This document shows, piece by piece, positions 1-5,121 of a DNA stretch of 6,415 nt; within the stretch, counting starts at the first letter, position 1, and the number at the start of each line of letters is the position of its first letter. Source of the DNA: Streptosporangiaceae bacterium (GTDB lineage Bacteria; Actinomycetota; Actinomycetes; Streptosporangiales; Streptosporangiaceae); assembly GCA_030040815.1 (NCBI GenBank), contig JASHSZ010000520.1:1-6415 (forward strand). The letters run 5' to 3'. The notes under the pieces were generated by a model that saw only the letters and a program-made list of their open reading frames with translations, was not told the origin of the DNA and ran no database searches. A program made the translations under genes and the position numbers.

Positions 1-836
1 GCGTGCCCTGGGAGACGCGCGACTACTACGTCCCCTACGACGCGCGACCGCGGCCGCTGTCCGCGCTCTGGCTGAGCCGGTCGGACGGGGACCGGCTGCT
101 GCGACTGCTCGGCGGCGGAGCGTGCCGCGCGCGGCTCAGCGTCGACTGCCGCCAGGACGTCACCGTGGACCACAACGTCGTGGGGCACCTGCCGGGCCCG
201 GGAGCGGAGACGGTGATCATCGGCTCGCATCACGATGCGCCGTGGGCGTCGGCGGTCGAGGATGCCAGCGGAATGGCGCTCGTGCTAGCCCAGGCGGCAT
301 ACTGGGCCGGCGTTCCCGCCGCCGAGCGCCCGCACAACCTGACCTTCCTGCTCACGGCCGGTCACATGGCAGGCGGCGCCGGGGCTCGGTCATTCGCGGA
401 CCGGCACGCGGCTAGCCTGGCGCACACGGTGCTCGAGGTTCATCTCGAGCACGCGGCCGCTGAGGTTAGGGGGGACGGCGAGCGGCTCGAGCGCACCGGG
501 CAGCCCGAGCCGCGCTGGTGGTTCACGAGTACCGAGCCCGGCCTGCAGGAAGCCGTCGCCGACGCGATTCGCCACGAGGACCTGCGCCGCTCGCTTGTGC
601 TTCGGCCCACGGTGTTCGGCGACGCGCCGACGACCGACGGCAGCGCCTTCTACCTCGCCGGGGTGCCCATCGTGCACTTCCTGACCGCCCCGATGTATCT
701 CTTTGACTCCGCGGACACGATCGACAAGGTGCACGTGCCGAGCCTGGAACCGGTCACCAGAGCGGCGGTCCGCATCGTCGAATCGGTCCGCGGCCGGACC
801 GCTGCGGAGCTTCGCGCGTCGGGATGCGACACCTAG
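1..836 (+). CDS. M28-family (Zn aminopeptidase-fold) protein, 5'-truncated, probably degenerate active site
   Basis: About 277 residues are readable from base 3. The GTG there is probably not the true start: residues 1-60 look like the end of a PA-type insert leading into NVVGHLPGPG, so the gene most likely begins upstream of the window. The M28 fold is suggested by VIIGSHHDAPW (73-81), EDASG (86-90), LTFLLTAGHMAGGAGARSF (113-131), LEVHLEHA (144-151) and a C-terminal segment with DTIDKV. H76 and D87 fit the first metal ligands. The usual Glu-Glu pair aligns with H121-M122, the later Asp ligand aligns with E149, and the usual His before the Asp-Thr motif appears to be Leu or Phe in MYLFDSADT. 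It is therefore either a non-catalytic relative or a divergent subfamily with other ligands. The fold is fairly secure, the activity is not. No signal peptide can be judged because the N-terminus is missing. Confidence 0.75.
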   Translation, partial: VPWETRDYYVPYDARPRPLSALWLSRSDGDRLLRLLGGGACRARLSVDCRQDVTVDHNVVGHLPGPGAETVIIGSHHDAPWASAVEDASGMALVLAQAAYWAGVPAAERPHNLTFLLTAGHMAGGAGARSFADRHAASLAHTVLEVHLEHAAAEVRGDGERLERTGQPEPRWWFTSTEPGLQEAVADAIRHEDLRRSLVLRPTVFGDAPTTDGSAFYLAGVPIVHFLTAPMYLFDSADTIDKVHVPSLEPVTRAAVRIVESVRGRTAAELRASGCDT

Positions 837-861
837 CCGCTGAGCTGTACCGCTCGCTAGG
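832..861 (+). terminator. Hairpin spanning the M28 gene stop codon
   Basis: CCTAGC (832-837) pairs with GCTAGG (856-861), and GAGC (842-845) pairs with GCTC (852-855). The loop is TGTACC and a four-base bulge (838-841) lies on the 5' side. The TAG stop (834-836) is in the 5' arm. No T-run follows. U-less hairpins are often proposed as terminators in Actinobacteria. The 3' arm also covers the AGGAG at 859-863, the only purine-rich site near the next gene, so it could instead mask that site. Confidence 0.35.
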
Positions 862-870
862 AGCCGGCGT

Positions 871-876
871 TAGCAT
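871..876 (+). promoter_or_regulatory. Possible -10 hexamer (TAGCAT) for a leaderless lipoprotein transcript
   Basis: TAGCAT fits the loose actinobacterial -10 pattern TANNNT. It ends five bases before the GTG at 882, which is the spacing expected if transcription starts at the start codon itself. No good -35 element is visible 16-19 bases upstream. The only Shine-Dalgarno-like sequence (AGGAG, 859-863) is 18 bases from the GTG, too far to work well. One short motif in GC-rich DNA is weak evidence. Confidence 0.2.
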
Positions 877-881
877 GGGCC

Positions 882-1370
882 GTGCTCAAGCCGCGGGTGA
901 CTGGCGCGGGCGCGCTGGTGGCGGCGTTCGCGCTGACGGCGTGCAGCACATCCGCTCACAACGCGAGCACGCTGTCCGCACCGTGCGCTCGCGCTGAGGC
1001 CGACGTCCGCCAGGACGCGTTGTTCGTCGCGCCGTTGAGCGGCGTAACGACCTCGCGAGACCTCGCCGCCGCCGCCAAACTGATGGGCGCGATGGGCCAG
1101 GTGATTACTGCTGCCATGCAAGCGAGGAGCCAGCATGGACCCTCGGCCACCTTCTTTGAGTCCGAGCTACGAGGTGGCAGCGCTCCTCCGCTGCCGCCGC
1201 TGCTGTCCGGTGACGTGCGTCGGCTCACAGCCGACATGTTCGCCACCTGGGCCGCCGTGGCCGCCTACGGGAATTCCAGGGCGAGCCCGGGGTCCATCGG
1301 CGATGCCGCGCAGCGGGCGATGCGCGACATCCAGACGATCCGTGCAGCGTGCGCCGCTGCGCCTCGATAG
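882..1370 (+). CDS. Small secreted lipoprotein of unknown function
   Basis: The product is 162 residues. The N-terminus has a short basic start (K3, R5), a hydrophobic stretch at residues 9-18 and a lipobox LTAC with Cys at 21. This predicts signal peptidase II cleavage, lipidation and anchoring on the outer face of the membrane. After the lipobox comes a short Ser/Ala/Thr/Asn linker, then a largely alpha-helical, Ala-rich domain. The only other cysteines are C35 and C157, near the two ends of the mature domain, and they could form a disulfide. I recognise no family or catalytic motif. The GTG at 882 is chosen because it places the signal peptide directly at the N-terminus; no good ribosome binding site precedes it. 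It lies 45 bases after the M28-like gene and 60 bases before the polyphosphate kinase gene, and no functional link with either is evident. It is probably real, because the signal peptide and lipobox are intact. Confidence 0.75.
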   Translation: MLKPRVTGAGALVAAFALTACSTSAHNASTLSAPCARAEADVRQDALFVAPLSGVTTSRDLAAAAKLMGAMGQVITAAMQARSQHGPSATFFESELRGGSAPPLPPLLSGDVRRLTADMFATWAAVAAYGNSRASPGSIGDAAQRAMRDIQTIRAACAAAPR

Positions 1371-1389
1371 CTGCGCCGGAATCGGCCTG

Positions 1390-1410
1390 CCGGTGTGTCG
1401 CGCCCACCGG
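1390..1410 (+). terminator. Hairpin between the lipoprotein gene and ppk2
   Basis: CCGGTG (1390-1395) pairs perfectly with CACCGG (1405-1410) across a nine-base loop. It starts 20 bases after the lipoprotein stop and ends six bases before the ppk2 Shine-Dalgarno sequence. It may be a U-less terminator or a leader structure for ppk2. It occupies the upstream GTG at 1395, which argues against translation starting there. Confidence 0.3.
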
Positions 1411-1416
1411 GAATGC

Positions 1417-1423
1417 AGGAAGA
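1417..1423 (+). promoter_or_regulatory. Ribosome binding site that fixes the ppk2 start
   Basis: AGGAAGA lies seven bases before the ATG at 1431. The alternative in-frame starts, GTG 1395 and ATG 1413, have no comparable site. Their extra residues (beginning MSRPPGMQEDRV) are not part of the family. Confidence 0.65.
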
Positions 1424-1430
1424 TCGGGTT

Positions 1431-2318
1431 ATGCCCACCGATCGCGGTAAGAAGCGCAAGGCAGCCGCGTCGGAGACGGCGGCGCATGAAGCTGGCCAAG
1501 GCGCGCCCCGCGAGCGTCTTCCGCGCAAGCTCTACGCGCGCGAACTGCTCCGGCTGCAGGCGGAGCTCGTGAAGCTGCAAGAGTGGGTCAAGGCCGAGCG
1601 GGCCAGGCTGGTGGTCGTGTTCGAGGGCCGGGACGGGGCCGGCAAGGGCGGCACGATCCAGCGCGTCACCCAGTTCCTCAACCCCAGGGTGGCCAGAATT
1701 GCGGCATTGCCAGCACCGACCGAGCGCGAGCGGGGCAGCTGGTACTTCCAGCGGTACATCGAGCACCTGCCATCCGCGGGCGAGATCGTGCTCTTCGATC
1801 GGAGCTGGTACAACCGCGCGGGCGTCGAGCACGTCATGGGTTTCTGCACCAAGGAGGAGTACGGCAGGTTCCTGAGTCAGTGCCCGATCTTCGAACGGCT
1901 GCTGGTCGAGGACGGCATTGTGCTCCGCAAGTATTGGTTCTCCGTGAGCGAGGACGAGCAGGAACGCCGGTTCCGGTCCCGGCTGGACGATCCGATGCGG
2001 CGGTGGAAGCTGTCCTCGCTCGATCTGGAGTCGTTGAGCCGCTGGGAGGACTATTCCAGAGCCAAGGACGAGATGTTCGTGCACACCGACATCGAGGAGG
2101 CGCCCTGGTACGTCGTGGACGGCTCGGACAAGCGGCGGGCGCGGCTGAACATGATCGCGCACCTGCTCAGCACGATCAGCTATCACGACGTGAAGCCCAG
2201 CCCGCTGAAGCTGCCGACGCGGCCGCAGCCGACCGGCTACGTGCGCGCTCCGCGGGAATCCCAGACATTCGTTCCTGATTATGCCGCCGAACTGCTGGCG
2301 CGCCCACGCGGTGCCTAG
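1431..2318 (+). CDS. ppk2: Polyphosphate kinase 2 (PPK2), single-domain class I type
   Basis: The product is 295 residues from ATG 1431. PPK2 enzymes move phosphate between inorganic polyphosphate and nucleotides in the cytoplasm. Single-domain class I members usually favour making ATP or GTP from the diphosphate. After a Lys/Arg-rich tail (5-33) and a helix (about 34-58), the P-loop kinase core shows Walker A in FEGRDGAGKGG (64-74), the family signature ALPAPTERERGSWYFQRYIEHLP (in two parts, 92-103 and 104-114) and Walker B LFDRSWYNRAGVEHVMGF (121-138). An Arg-rich lid follows, around KYWFSVSEDEQERRFRSRL, then DDPMRRWKLSSLD. All recognisable catalytic positions are present and the length is typical. 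The upstream gap holds a hairpin and the end carries another, so it may be transcribed alone. The family call is firm. The preference for ADP or GDP, and the favoured direction, cannot be read from sequence. Confidence 0.95.
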   Translation: MPTDRGKKRKAAASETAAHEAGQGAPRERLPRKLYARELLRLQAELVKLQEWVKAERARLVVVFEGRDGAGKGGTIQRVTQFLNPRVARIAALPAPTERERGSWYFQRYIEHLPSAGEIVLFDRSWYNRAGVEHVMGFCTKEEYGRFLSQCPIFERLLVEDGIVLRKYWFSVSEDEQERRFRSRLDDPMRRWKLSSLDLESLSRWEDYSRAKDEMFVHTDIEEAPWYVVDGSDKRRARLNMIAHLLSTISYHDVKPSPLKLPTRPQPTGYVRAPRESQTFVPDYAAELLARPRGA

Positions 2319-2331
2319 CCCGCACCGGCGT
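2306..2331 (+). terminator. Hairpin with the ppk2 stop codon in its loop
   Basis: CGGTGC (2309-2314) pairs perfectly with GCACCG (2322-2327). The seven-base loop CTAGCCC contains the TAG stop (2316-2318). Three more pairs, ACG (2306-2308) with CGT (2329-2331), form if G2328 is bulged. There is no T-run. It is a candidate U-less terminator. Confidence 0.4.
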
Positions 2332-2334
2332 TGC

Positions 2335-2398
2335 GGTCCGCGGATCCAGGTGATGAACTCGGCTCGGGCGCACTCGGCGGACCCTACGCGGCCTGGAT
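2335..2398 (+). repeat. Two interleaved 7-bp inverted repeats upstream of the flavin oxidoreductase gene
   Basis: Arm A GGTCCGC (2335-2341) is complementary to GCGGACC (2377-2383). Arm B ATCCAGG (2344-2350) is complementary to CCTGGAT (2392-2398). The order A-B-A'-B' is that of an H-type pseudoknot if both form in RNA. The A/B junction also holds the 8-bp palindrome TCCGCGGA (2337-2344), which could be a DNA operator. Both pairs could be chance matches in GC-rich DNA. This is most of the 108-base gap after ppk2; no convincing promoter was found in it. Confidence 0.25.
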
Positions 2399-2414
2399 GG
2401 CACACCGGCCAGCT

Positions 2415-2421
2415 AGGAGGG
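2415..2421 (+). promoter_or_regulatory. Strong ribosome binding site fixing the oxidoreductase start
   Basis: AGGAGGG is a near-perfect Shine-Dalgarno sequence, five bases before ATG 2427. The open frame runs on upstream to 2331, but those residues are unlike the family. The family N-terminus begins exactly at MALEFGIFD. Confidence 0.8.
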
Positions 2422-2426
2422 ACGGC

Positions 2427-3497
2427 ATGGCACTGGAGTTCGGGATCTTTGATTCATTCGATCTCGGCGCCTCGACCCCAGGGCAGGTCATCGCCGCCCG
2501 TCTGGATTTCGCGGTACTGGCCGAGGCTGCGGGCATCGGGCACTACCACGTGACCGAGCACCACGGAACGCCGCTCTCAGTCTGCCCATCGCCGAACCTG
2601 TTCCTCGCGGCGCTGAGCCAGCGCACCACCACGCTGCGGATCGGCGCGCTCGTGCACGTGCTTCCGTCCTACGAGCCGCTGCGCCTCGCGGAGGAGATCG
2701 CCATCCTCGACCAGCTCACAGGCGGCCGCCTCGACGTCGGGGTCGGGAGCGGGGTCAGTCCGTACGAGCTGGCCTACTTCGGCGTCGACCAGAGCGAGGC
2801 CCGCGACCGGTTCGCCGAGACGCTCGCGGCTGTCCGTAACGCGCTGGCAACCGGGCGCCTGACCCACCGAGGCACGCTGCTGCGCGACTACGACGTCGAG
2901 CTATCCGTCGGGCCCGTGCAGCACCCGCATCCGCCGCTGTGGTATGCCTCCAGCAACACCAGCAGCGCCGAGTGGGCCGCCGCCAACGACGTCAGCTTCG
3001 TGGGCCGATGGAACGGCGGATCATTCGCGGCGGCCGCCGAGTCCTACTGGCGGGTCTGGGCAGACCACCAGGCCACGTCCGGCGCGGGATCCGCCGCCCC
3101 GGCGCCGCCCAGGGTCGGATTCGCCGCGACGGTCTGCATCGGCTCGAGCGACGCGGCGGCCCTCGATCGCTATCAGACCGCCGCGTCGCTGCACTACCGG
3201 CACTTGCTGAGCCTGTGGCACAAGCACGGTAACCACGAGTTCGACGGGATGGCAGACCTGCCAGCTGGCATGAGCCAGGGCAACGCGCTGGTCGGCTCGG
3301 CAGAGACCGTGCGCGATCTGCTGGTCGAGCAGATAACGCAAGCACCGGTGAACTACTTTGAGGCGACGCTCGCGTTCGGGGATCTCACGCCTGAGGAGGC
3401 GCACGCCAACCTGGCCACGTTCGCCGACGTCGTCATGCCCGCCGCGCGCGAAGCGGCCGAGACCCAGCGGCCGGGACAGCGCCTGCCGGTCGGCTGA
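2427..3497 (+). CDS. LLM-class flavin-dependent oxidoreductase (luciferase-like monooxygenase)
   Basis: The product is 356 residues. The luciferase-like family forms a TIM barrel that uses reduced FMN or F420 to oxidise or reduce small molecules in the cytoplasm. The family is suggested by the first strand LEFGIFDSFDL (3-13), the helix ending in AEAAGIGHYHVTEHHG (32-47) with the TEHH motif, RIGALVHVLPSYEPLRLAEE (71-90), DQLTGGRLDVGVGSG (95-109) and the later strand PPLWYASSNTSSAEWAA. The TEHH motif and the LPSYEP/GGRLDVGVGSG pattern resemble the FMN-dependent alkanal monooxygenase-like branch more than the F420 group, but I cannot settle the cofactor. The substrate is unknown. No flavin reductase gene is next to it, so reduced flavin would have to come from elsewhere. 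It is separated from ppk2 by 108 bases and from the stress protein gene by 116 bases, with hairpins at both borders, so it is probably its own unit. The protein is full length, with no internal break. Confidence 0.9.
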   Translation: MALEFGIFDSFDLGASTPGQVIAARLDFAVLAEAAGIGHYHVTEHHGTPLSVCPSPNLFLAALSQRTTTLRIGALVHVLPSYEPLRLAEEIAILDQLTGGRLDVGVGSGVSPYELAYFGVDQSEARDRFAETLAAVRNALATGRLTHRGTLLRDYDVELSVGPVQHPHPPLWYASSNTSSAEWAAANDVSFVGRWNGGSFAAAAESYWRVWADHQATSGAGSAAPAPPRVGFAATVCIGSSDAAALDRYQTAASLHYRHLLSLWHKHGNHEFDGMADLPAGMSQGNALVGSAETVRDLLVEQITQAPVNYFEATLAFGDLTPEEAHANLATFADVVMPAAREAAETQRPGQRLPVG

Positions 3498-3505
3498 CCG
3501 ACCGG
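3486..3505 (+). terminator. Perfect 8-bp hairpin with the oxidoreductase stop codon in its tetraloop
   Basis: CCGGTCGG (3486-3493) pairs perfectly with CCGACCGG (3498-3505). The loop CTGA (3494-3497) contains the whole TGA stop. The palindrome CGGGCCCG (3503-3510) follows directly. No T-run is present. The strength and position suggest a U-less intrinsic terminator or a 3'-end stabiliser. Confidence 0.5.
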
Positions 3506-3516
3506 GCCCGCGCCGT

Positions 3517-3581
3517 CACCGCGGTGCAGCCTGCCCGTTCCCGGAATCTCTCGATCCGGCATTGAGCTGCGGATACGGGAA
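3517..3581 (+). promoter_or_regulatory. Dyad sequences in the leader of the universal stress protein gene
   Basis: Three symmetric elements lie in the 116-base gap: the perfect palindrome CACCGCGGTG (3517-3526); CCGGA/TCCGG (3541-3545 and 3555-3559); and an inverted pair TTCCCGGA (3538-3545) and TACGGGAA (3574-3581), whose half-sites match in seven of eight bases. They could be binding sites for a stress regulator. They do not match the mycobacterial DosR box well. I could not place a confident -35/-10 pair. Confidence 0.2.
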
Positions 3582-3613
3582 AGGCTGTCGGTAGAGCCGC
3601 GGAAGGGGGAGGG

Positions 3614-4072
3614 ATGAGCGAGCAGCAGGAGTCAGGTCGGCGGGTCGTCGTTGGTGTCGACGGATCGCCCTCATCCAGGGCCGCGCTGGCCTGGGCGGTG
3701 CGGCAGGCCGGGGAGACGGGCGCCAGCGTCGAGGCAGTCATCGCCTGGCACTACCCGGCCATGGTCGCCGGCGTGCCGTTCGCGCCCATCGGGCCGCTGG
3801 AGGGCGGCGGGCGATACCGTGACTTCGCCGCGACGGTCCTCAGCGACGCGGTGAGCGAGACAGTTGATCCGGACGGGCCGGTCAAGGTCAGCTCGGCCGT
3901 GCGCGAGGGCAACGCGGCGCGGGTACTGCTGGATGCTGCCGAGGGCGCCGACCTGCTCGTCGTCGGTAGCCGCGGCCACGGCGGGTTCGCTGAGGCGCTG
4001 CTGGGCTCCGTCAGCCAGGCCTGCGTGCATCACGCGCAGTGCCCGGTGGTCATCGTCCGGGTACAGGCCTGA
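3614..4072 (+). CDS. Universal stress protein, single UspA domain, ATP-binding type
   Basis: The product is 152 residues, the usual size for one Usp domain. The first strand and its nucleotide-contact residues are VVVGVDGSPSS (11-21), followed by the helix AALAWAVRQA. The ATP-binding signature G-2x-G-9x-G-S is exact: G118, G121, G131 and S132 in VVGSRGHGGFAEALLGS, followed by the terminal strand CPVVIVRV. Proteins with this signature bind ATP, form dimers in the cytoplasm and are made under starvation, hypoxia or other stress. The molecular task here is unknown. The run GGAAGGGGGAGGG directly before ATG 3614 supplies the ribosome binding site. The gene converges on the dehydratase gene with 71 bases between stops, which hold a shared hairpin and a smaller GGCGG/CCGCC stem (4111-4126). 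Co-regulation with the facing phosphoketolase/acetate kinase operon is plausible but not shown by any common site. Confidence 0.93.
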   Translation: MSEQQESGRRVVVGVDGSPSSRAALAWAVRQAGETGASVEAVIAWHYPAMVAGVPFAPIGPLEGGGRYRDFAATVLSDAVSETVDPDGPVKVSSAVREGNAARVLLDAAEGADLLVVGSRGHGGFAEALLGSVSQACVHHAQCPVVIVRVQA

Positions 4073-4133
4073 GGATCTGCGCGAGCCCTTCGTTGACCGC
4101 GTGTAAGGCAGGCGGGAGCAGCCGCCCGTGCGA

Positions 4134-4161
4134 GCCAGTCCGGTCACGAGGCCGGGCTGGC
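4134..4161. terminator. Bidirectional hairpin terminator between the convergent usp and dehydratase genes
   Basis: GCCAGTCCGG (4134-4143) pairs with CCGGGCTGGC (4152-4161) over ten positions. There is one T-G wobble in the plus-strand RNA and one C-A mismatch in the minus-strand RNA. The loop (4144-4151) contains the stop codon of the minus-strand dehydratase. It is 62 bases past the usp stop. No T-run is visible on either side. Confidence 0.55.
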
Positions 4162-5121
4162 GGGCCATAGCCGCGCGAGCTGCTCCGGGCTGATGTTGCC
4201 GCCGCTGCACACGATCGCCACCTGGCGGCCTGCGAACCTGCCAGGTTCGGCCTGCACCGCGGCGAGGGCGGCGGCGCCCGCGGGCTCGACCAGGTTGCGA
4301 GTCTTGGAGATCATGAGCCGGGTGGCTTCCGTCAGCAGAGTCTCGGAAACCAGCACGAAGTCGTCGAGCCGCTGCCACAGGATGCGCTGGGTCAGCTCGA
4401 ACGCCGTCCGCGTGGCCAGGCCCTCGGCGAGGGTCGCCATGGCGTCCTCGACGAGCGCGCGCGCCCGCCACGACCGGTAAGCGGCCGGAGCGGCCTCCGA
4501 CTGCACGCCGATGACCTCGATCGACGGGCGGACCGCCGTCGCCACCACGCACGCCCCGGCGGCTCCGCTGCCGCCGCCGACCGGCACGACGATGACGTCG
4601 ATATCCGGCTGCGTTTCGAGGATCTCCAGCGTGCAGGTAGCAACGCCGGCGATCAGCGCGGGCTCGTTCGCCGAGTGGATGTAGCGGTAGCCGCGCTCGA
4701 CGGCGAGCTTCTCGCAGTGCTCCCGGGCCTCGTCGAAGTCCCGGCCGTGGCTGATGACCTCGGCGCCCAGCGCTCGTATGGACTCGACCTTGACCGGGTT
4801 GGCGTGCTCTGGCACGCACACGACGGCGCGCACGCCAAACACGCCGGCAGCGTAGGCGACCGACTGGCCGTGGTTGCCGGTGGACGCCGTGATGACGCCG
4901 CGGCGGCGGTCGTCCGCGCCGAGCTGGCTGATCAGGTTCAGCCCGCCCCGGACCTTGAACGCGCCGATGGGCTGGTGGTTCTCGTGCTTGACCCAGATCC
5001 TGGTTCCGGTCAGCGTGTCGAGCGCGGGATAGGAGTACAGCGGGGTCGGCTGGAGGTAGGGCGCGATGCGGCGGCGCGCAGCCAGGACGTCGGACAGGTC
5101 AGGAATCGCCAGCTCGGTCAC
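4144..5121 (-). CDS. PLP-dependent threonine/serine dehydratase-like enzyme (fold type II, no ACT domain)
   Basis: The product is 325 residues. Enzymes of this type use pyridoxal phosphate to deaminate threonine or serine to 2-oxobutyrate or pyruvate. Visible sites are the Schiff-base lysine K56 in QPIGAFKVRGG, the substrate loop STGNHGQ (80-86), the phosphate-binding glycine loop GGGSGAAG (182-189) and the cofactor-nitrogen serine S306 in CSGGN. It stops without the ACT regulatory domain of biosynthetic IlvA, and its length matches catabolic TdcB-type enzymes. Where that family has an AGQGT motif, this protein reads AGVAT (158-162), so the exact substrate is open. Serine racemase or another amino-acid lyase is possible. 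The GTG start at 5121 lies inside the 3' end of ackA (23-base overlap) and has only a weak, distant GGGGTGA upstream, so translation is probably coupled to ackA. It is the last gene of the phosphoketolase-ackA operon. The fold is certain, the substrate moderately so. Confidence 0.85.
   Translation of the reverse strand: MTELAIPDLSDVLAARRRIAPYLQPTPLYSYPALDTLTGTRIWVKHENHQPIGAFKVRGGLNLISQLGADDRRRGVITASTGNHGQSVAYAAGVFGVRAVVCVPEHANPVKVESIRALGAEVISHGRDFDEAREHCEKLAVERGYRYIHSANEPALIAGVATCTLEILETQPDIDVIVVPVGGGSGAAGACVVATAVRPSIEVIGVQSEAAPAAYRSWRARALVEDAMATLAEGLATRTAFELTQRILWQRLDDFVLVSETLLTEATRLMISKTRNLVEPAGAAALAAVQAEPGRFAGRQVAIVCSGGNISPEQLARLWPASPAS

Noticed and set aside
1356..1377. Direct repeat GCTGCGCC (1356-1363 and 1370-1377) at the lipoprotein stop
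   Set aside because: Two short copies of a GC-rich octamer with no further repeats are likely chance.
1395..1430. Upstream starts for ppk2 at GTG 1395 and ATG 1413
   Set aside because: Neither has a ribosome binding site and the first sits in a hairpin, whereas AGGAAGA is correctly placed for ATG 1431.
1167..2405. Long minus-strand open frame (412 codons) opposite the lipoprotein end and ppk2
   Set aside because: It lies antisense to a clear PPK2 gene, resembles no family by eye and is rich in Arg, Pro and Ala as expected of a shadow frame in GC-rich DNA.
3543..3569. Possible SigR/SigH-type promoter beginning GGAAT upstream of usp
   Set aside because: No GTT element is found at the required 18-19 base spacing. 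The same test failed for GGAAT at 1378.
4073..4143. Possible small gene or RNA between usp and the dehydratase
   Set aside because: The gap is only 71 bases and is explained by hairpins between convergent genes.
3671..4819. Minus-strand open frame (382 codons) covering usp and part of the dehydratase
   Set aside because: It crosses two well-supported genes in another frame. The sequence is low-complexity Arg/Gly/Ala with no motif.
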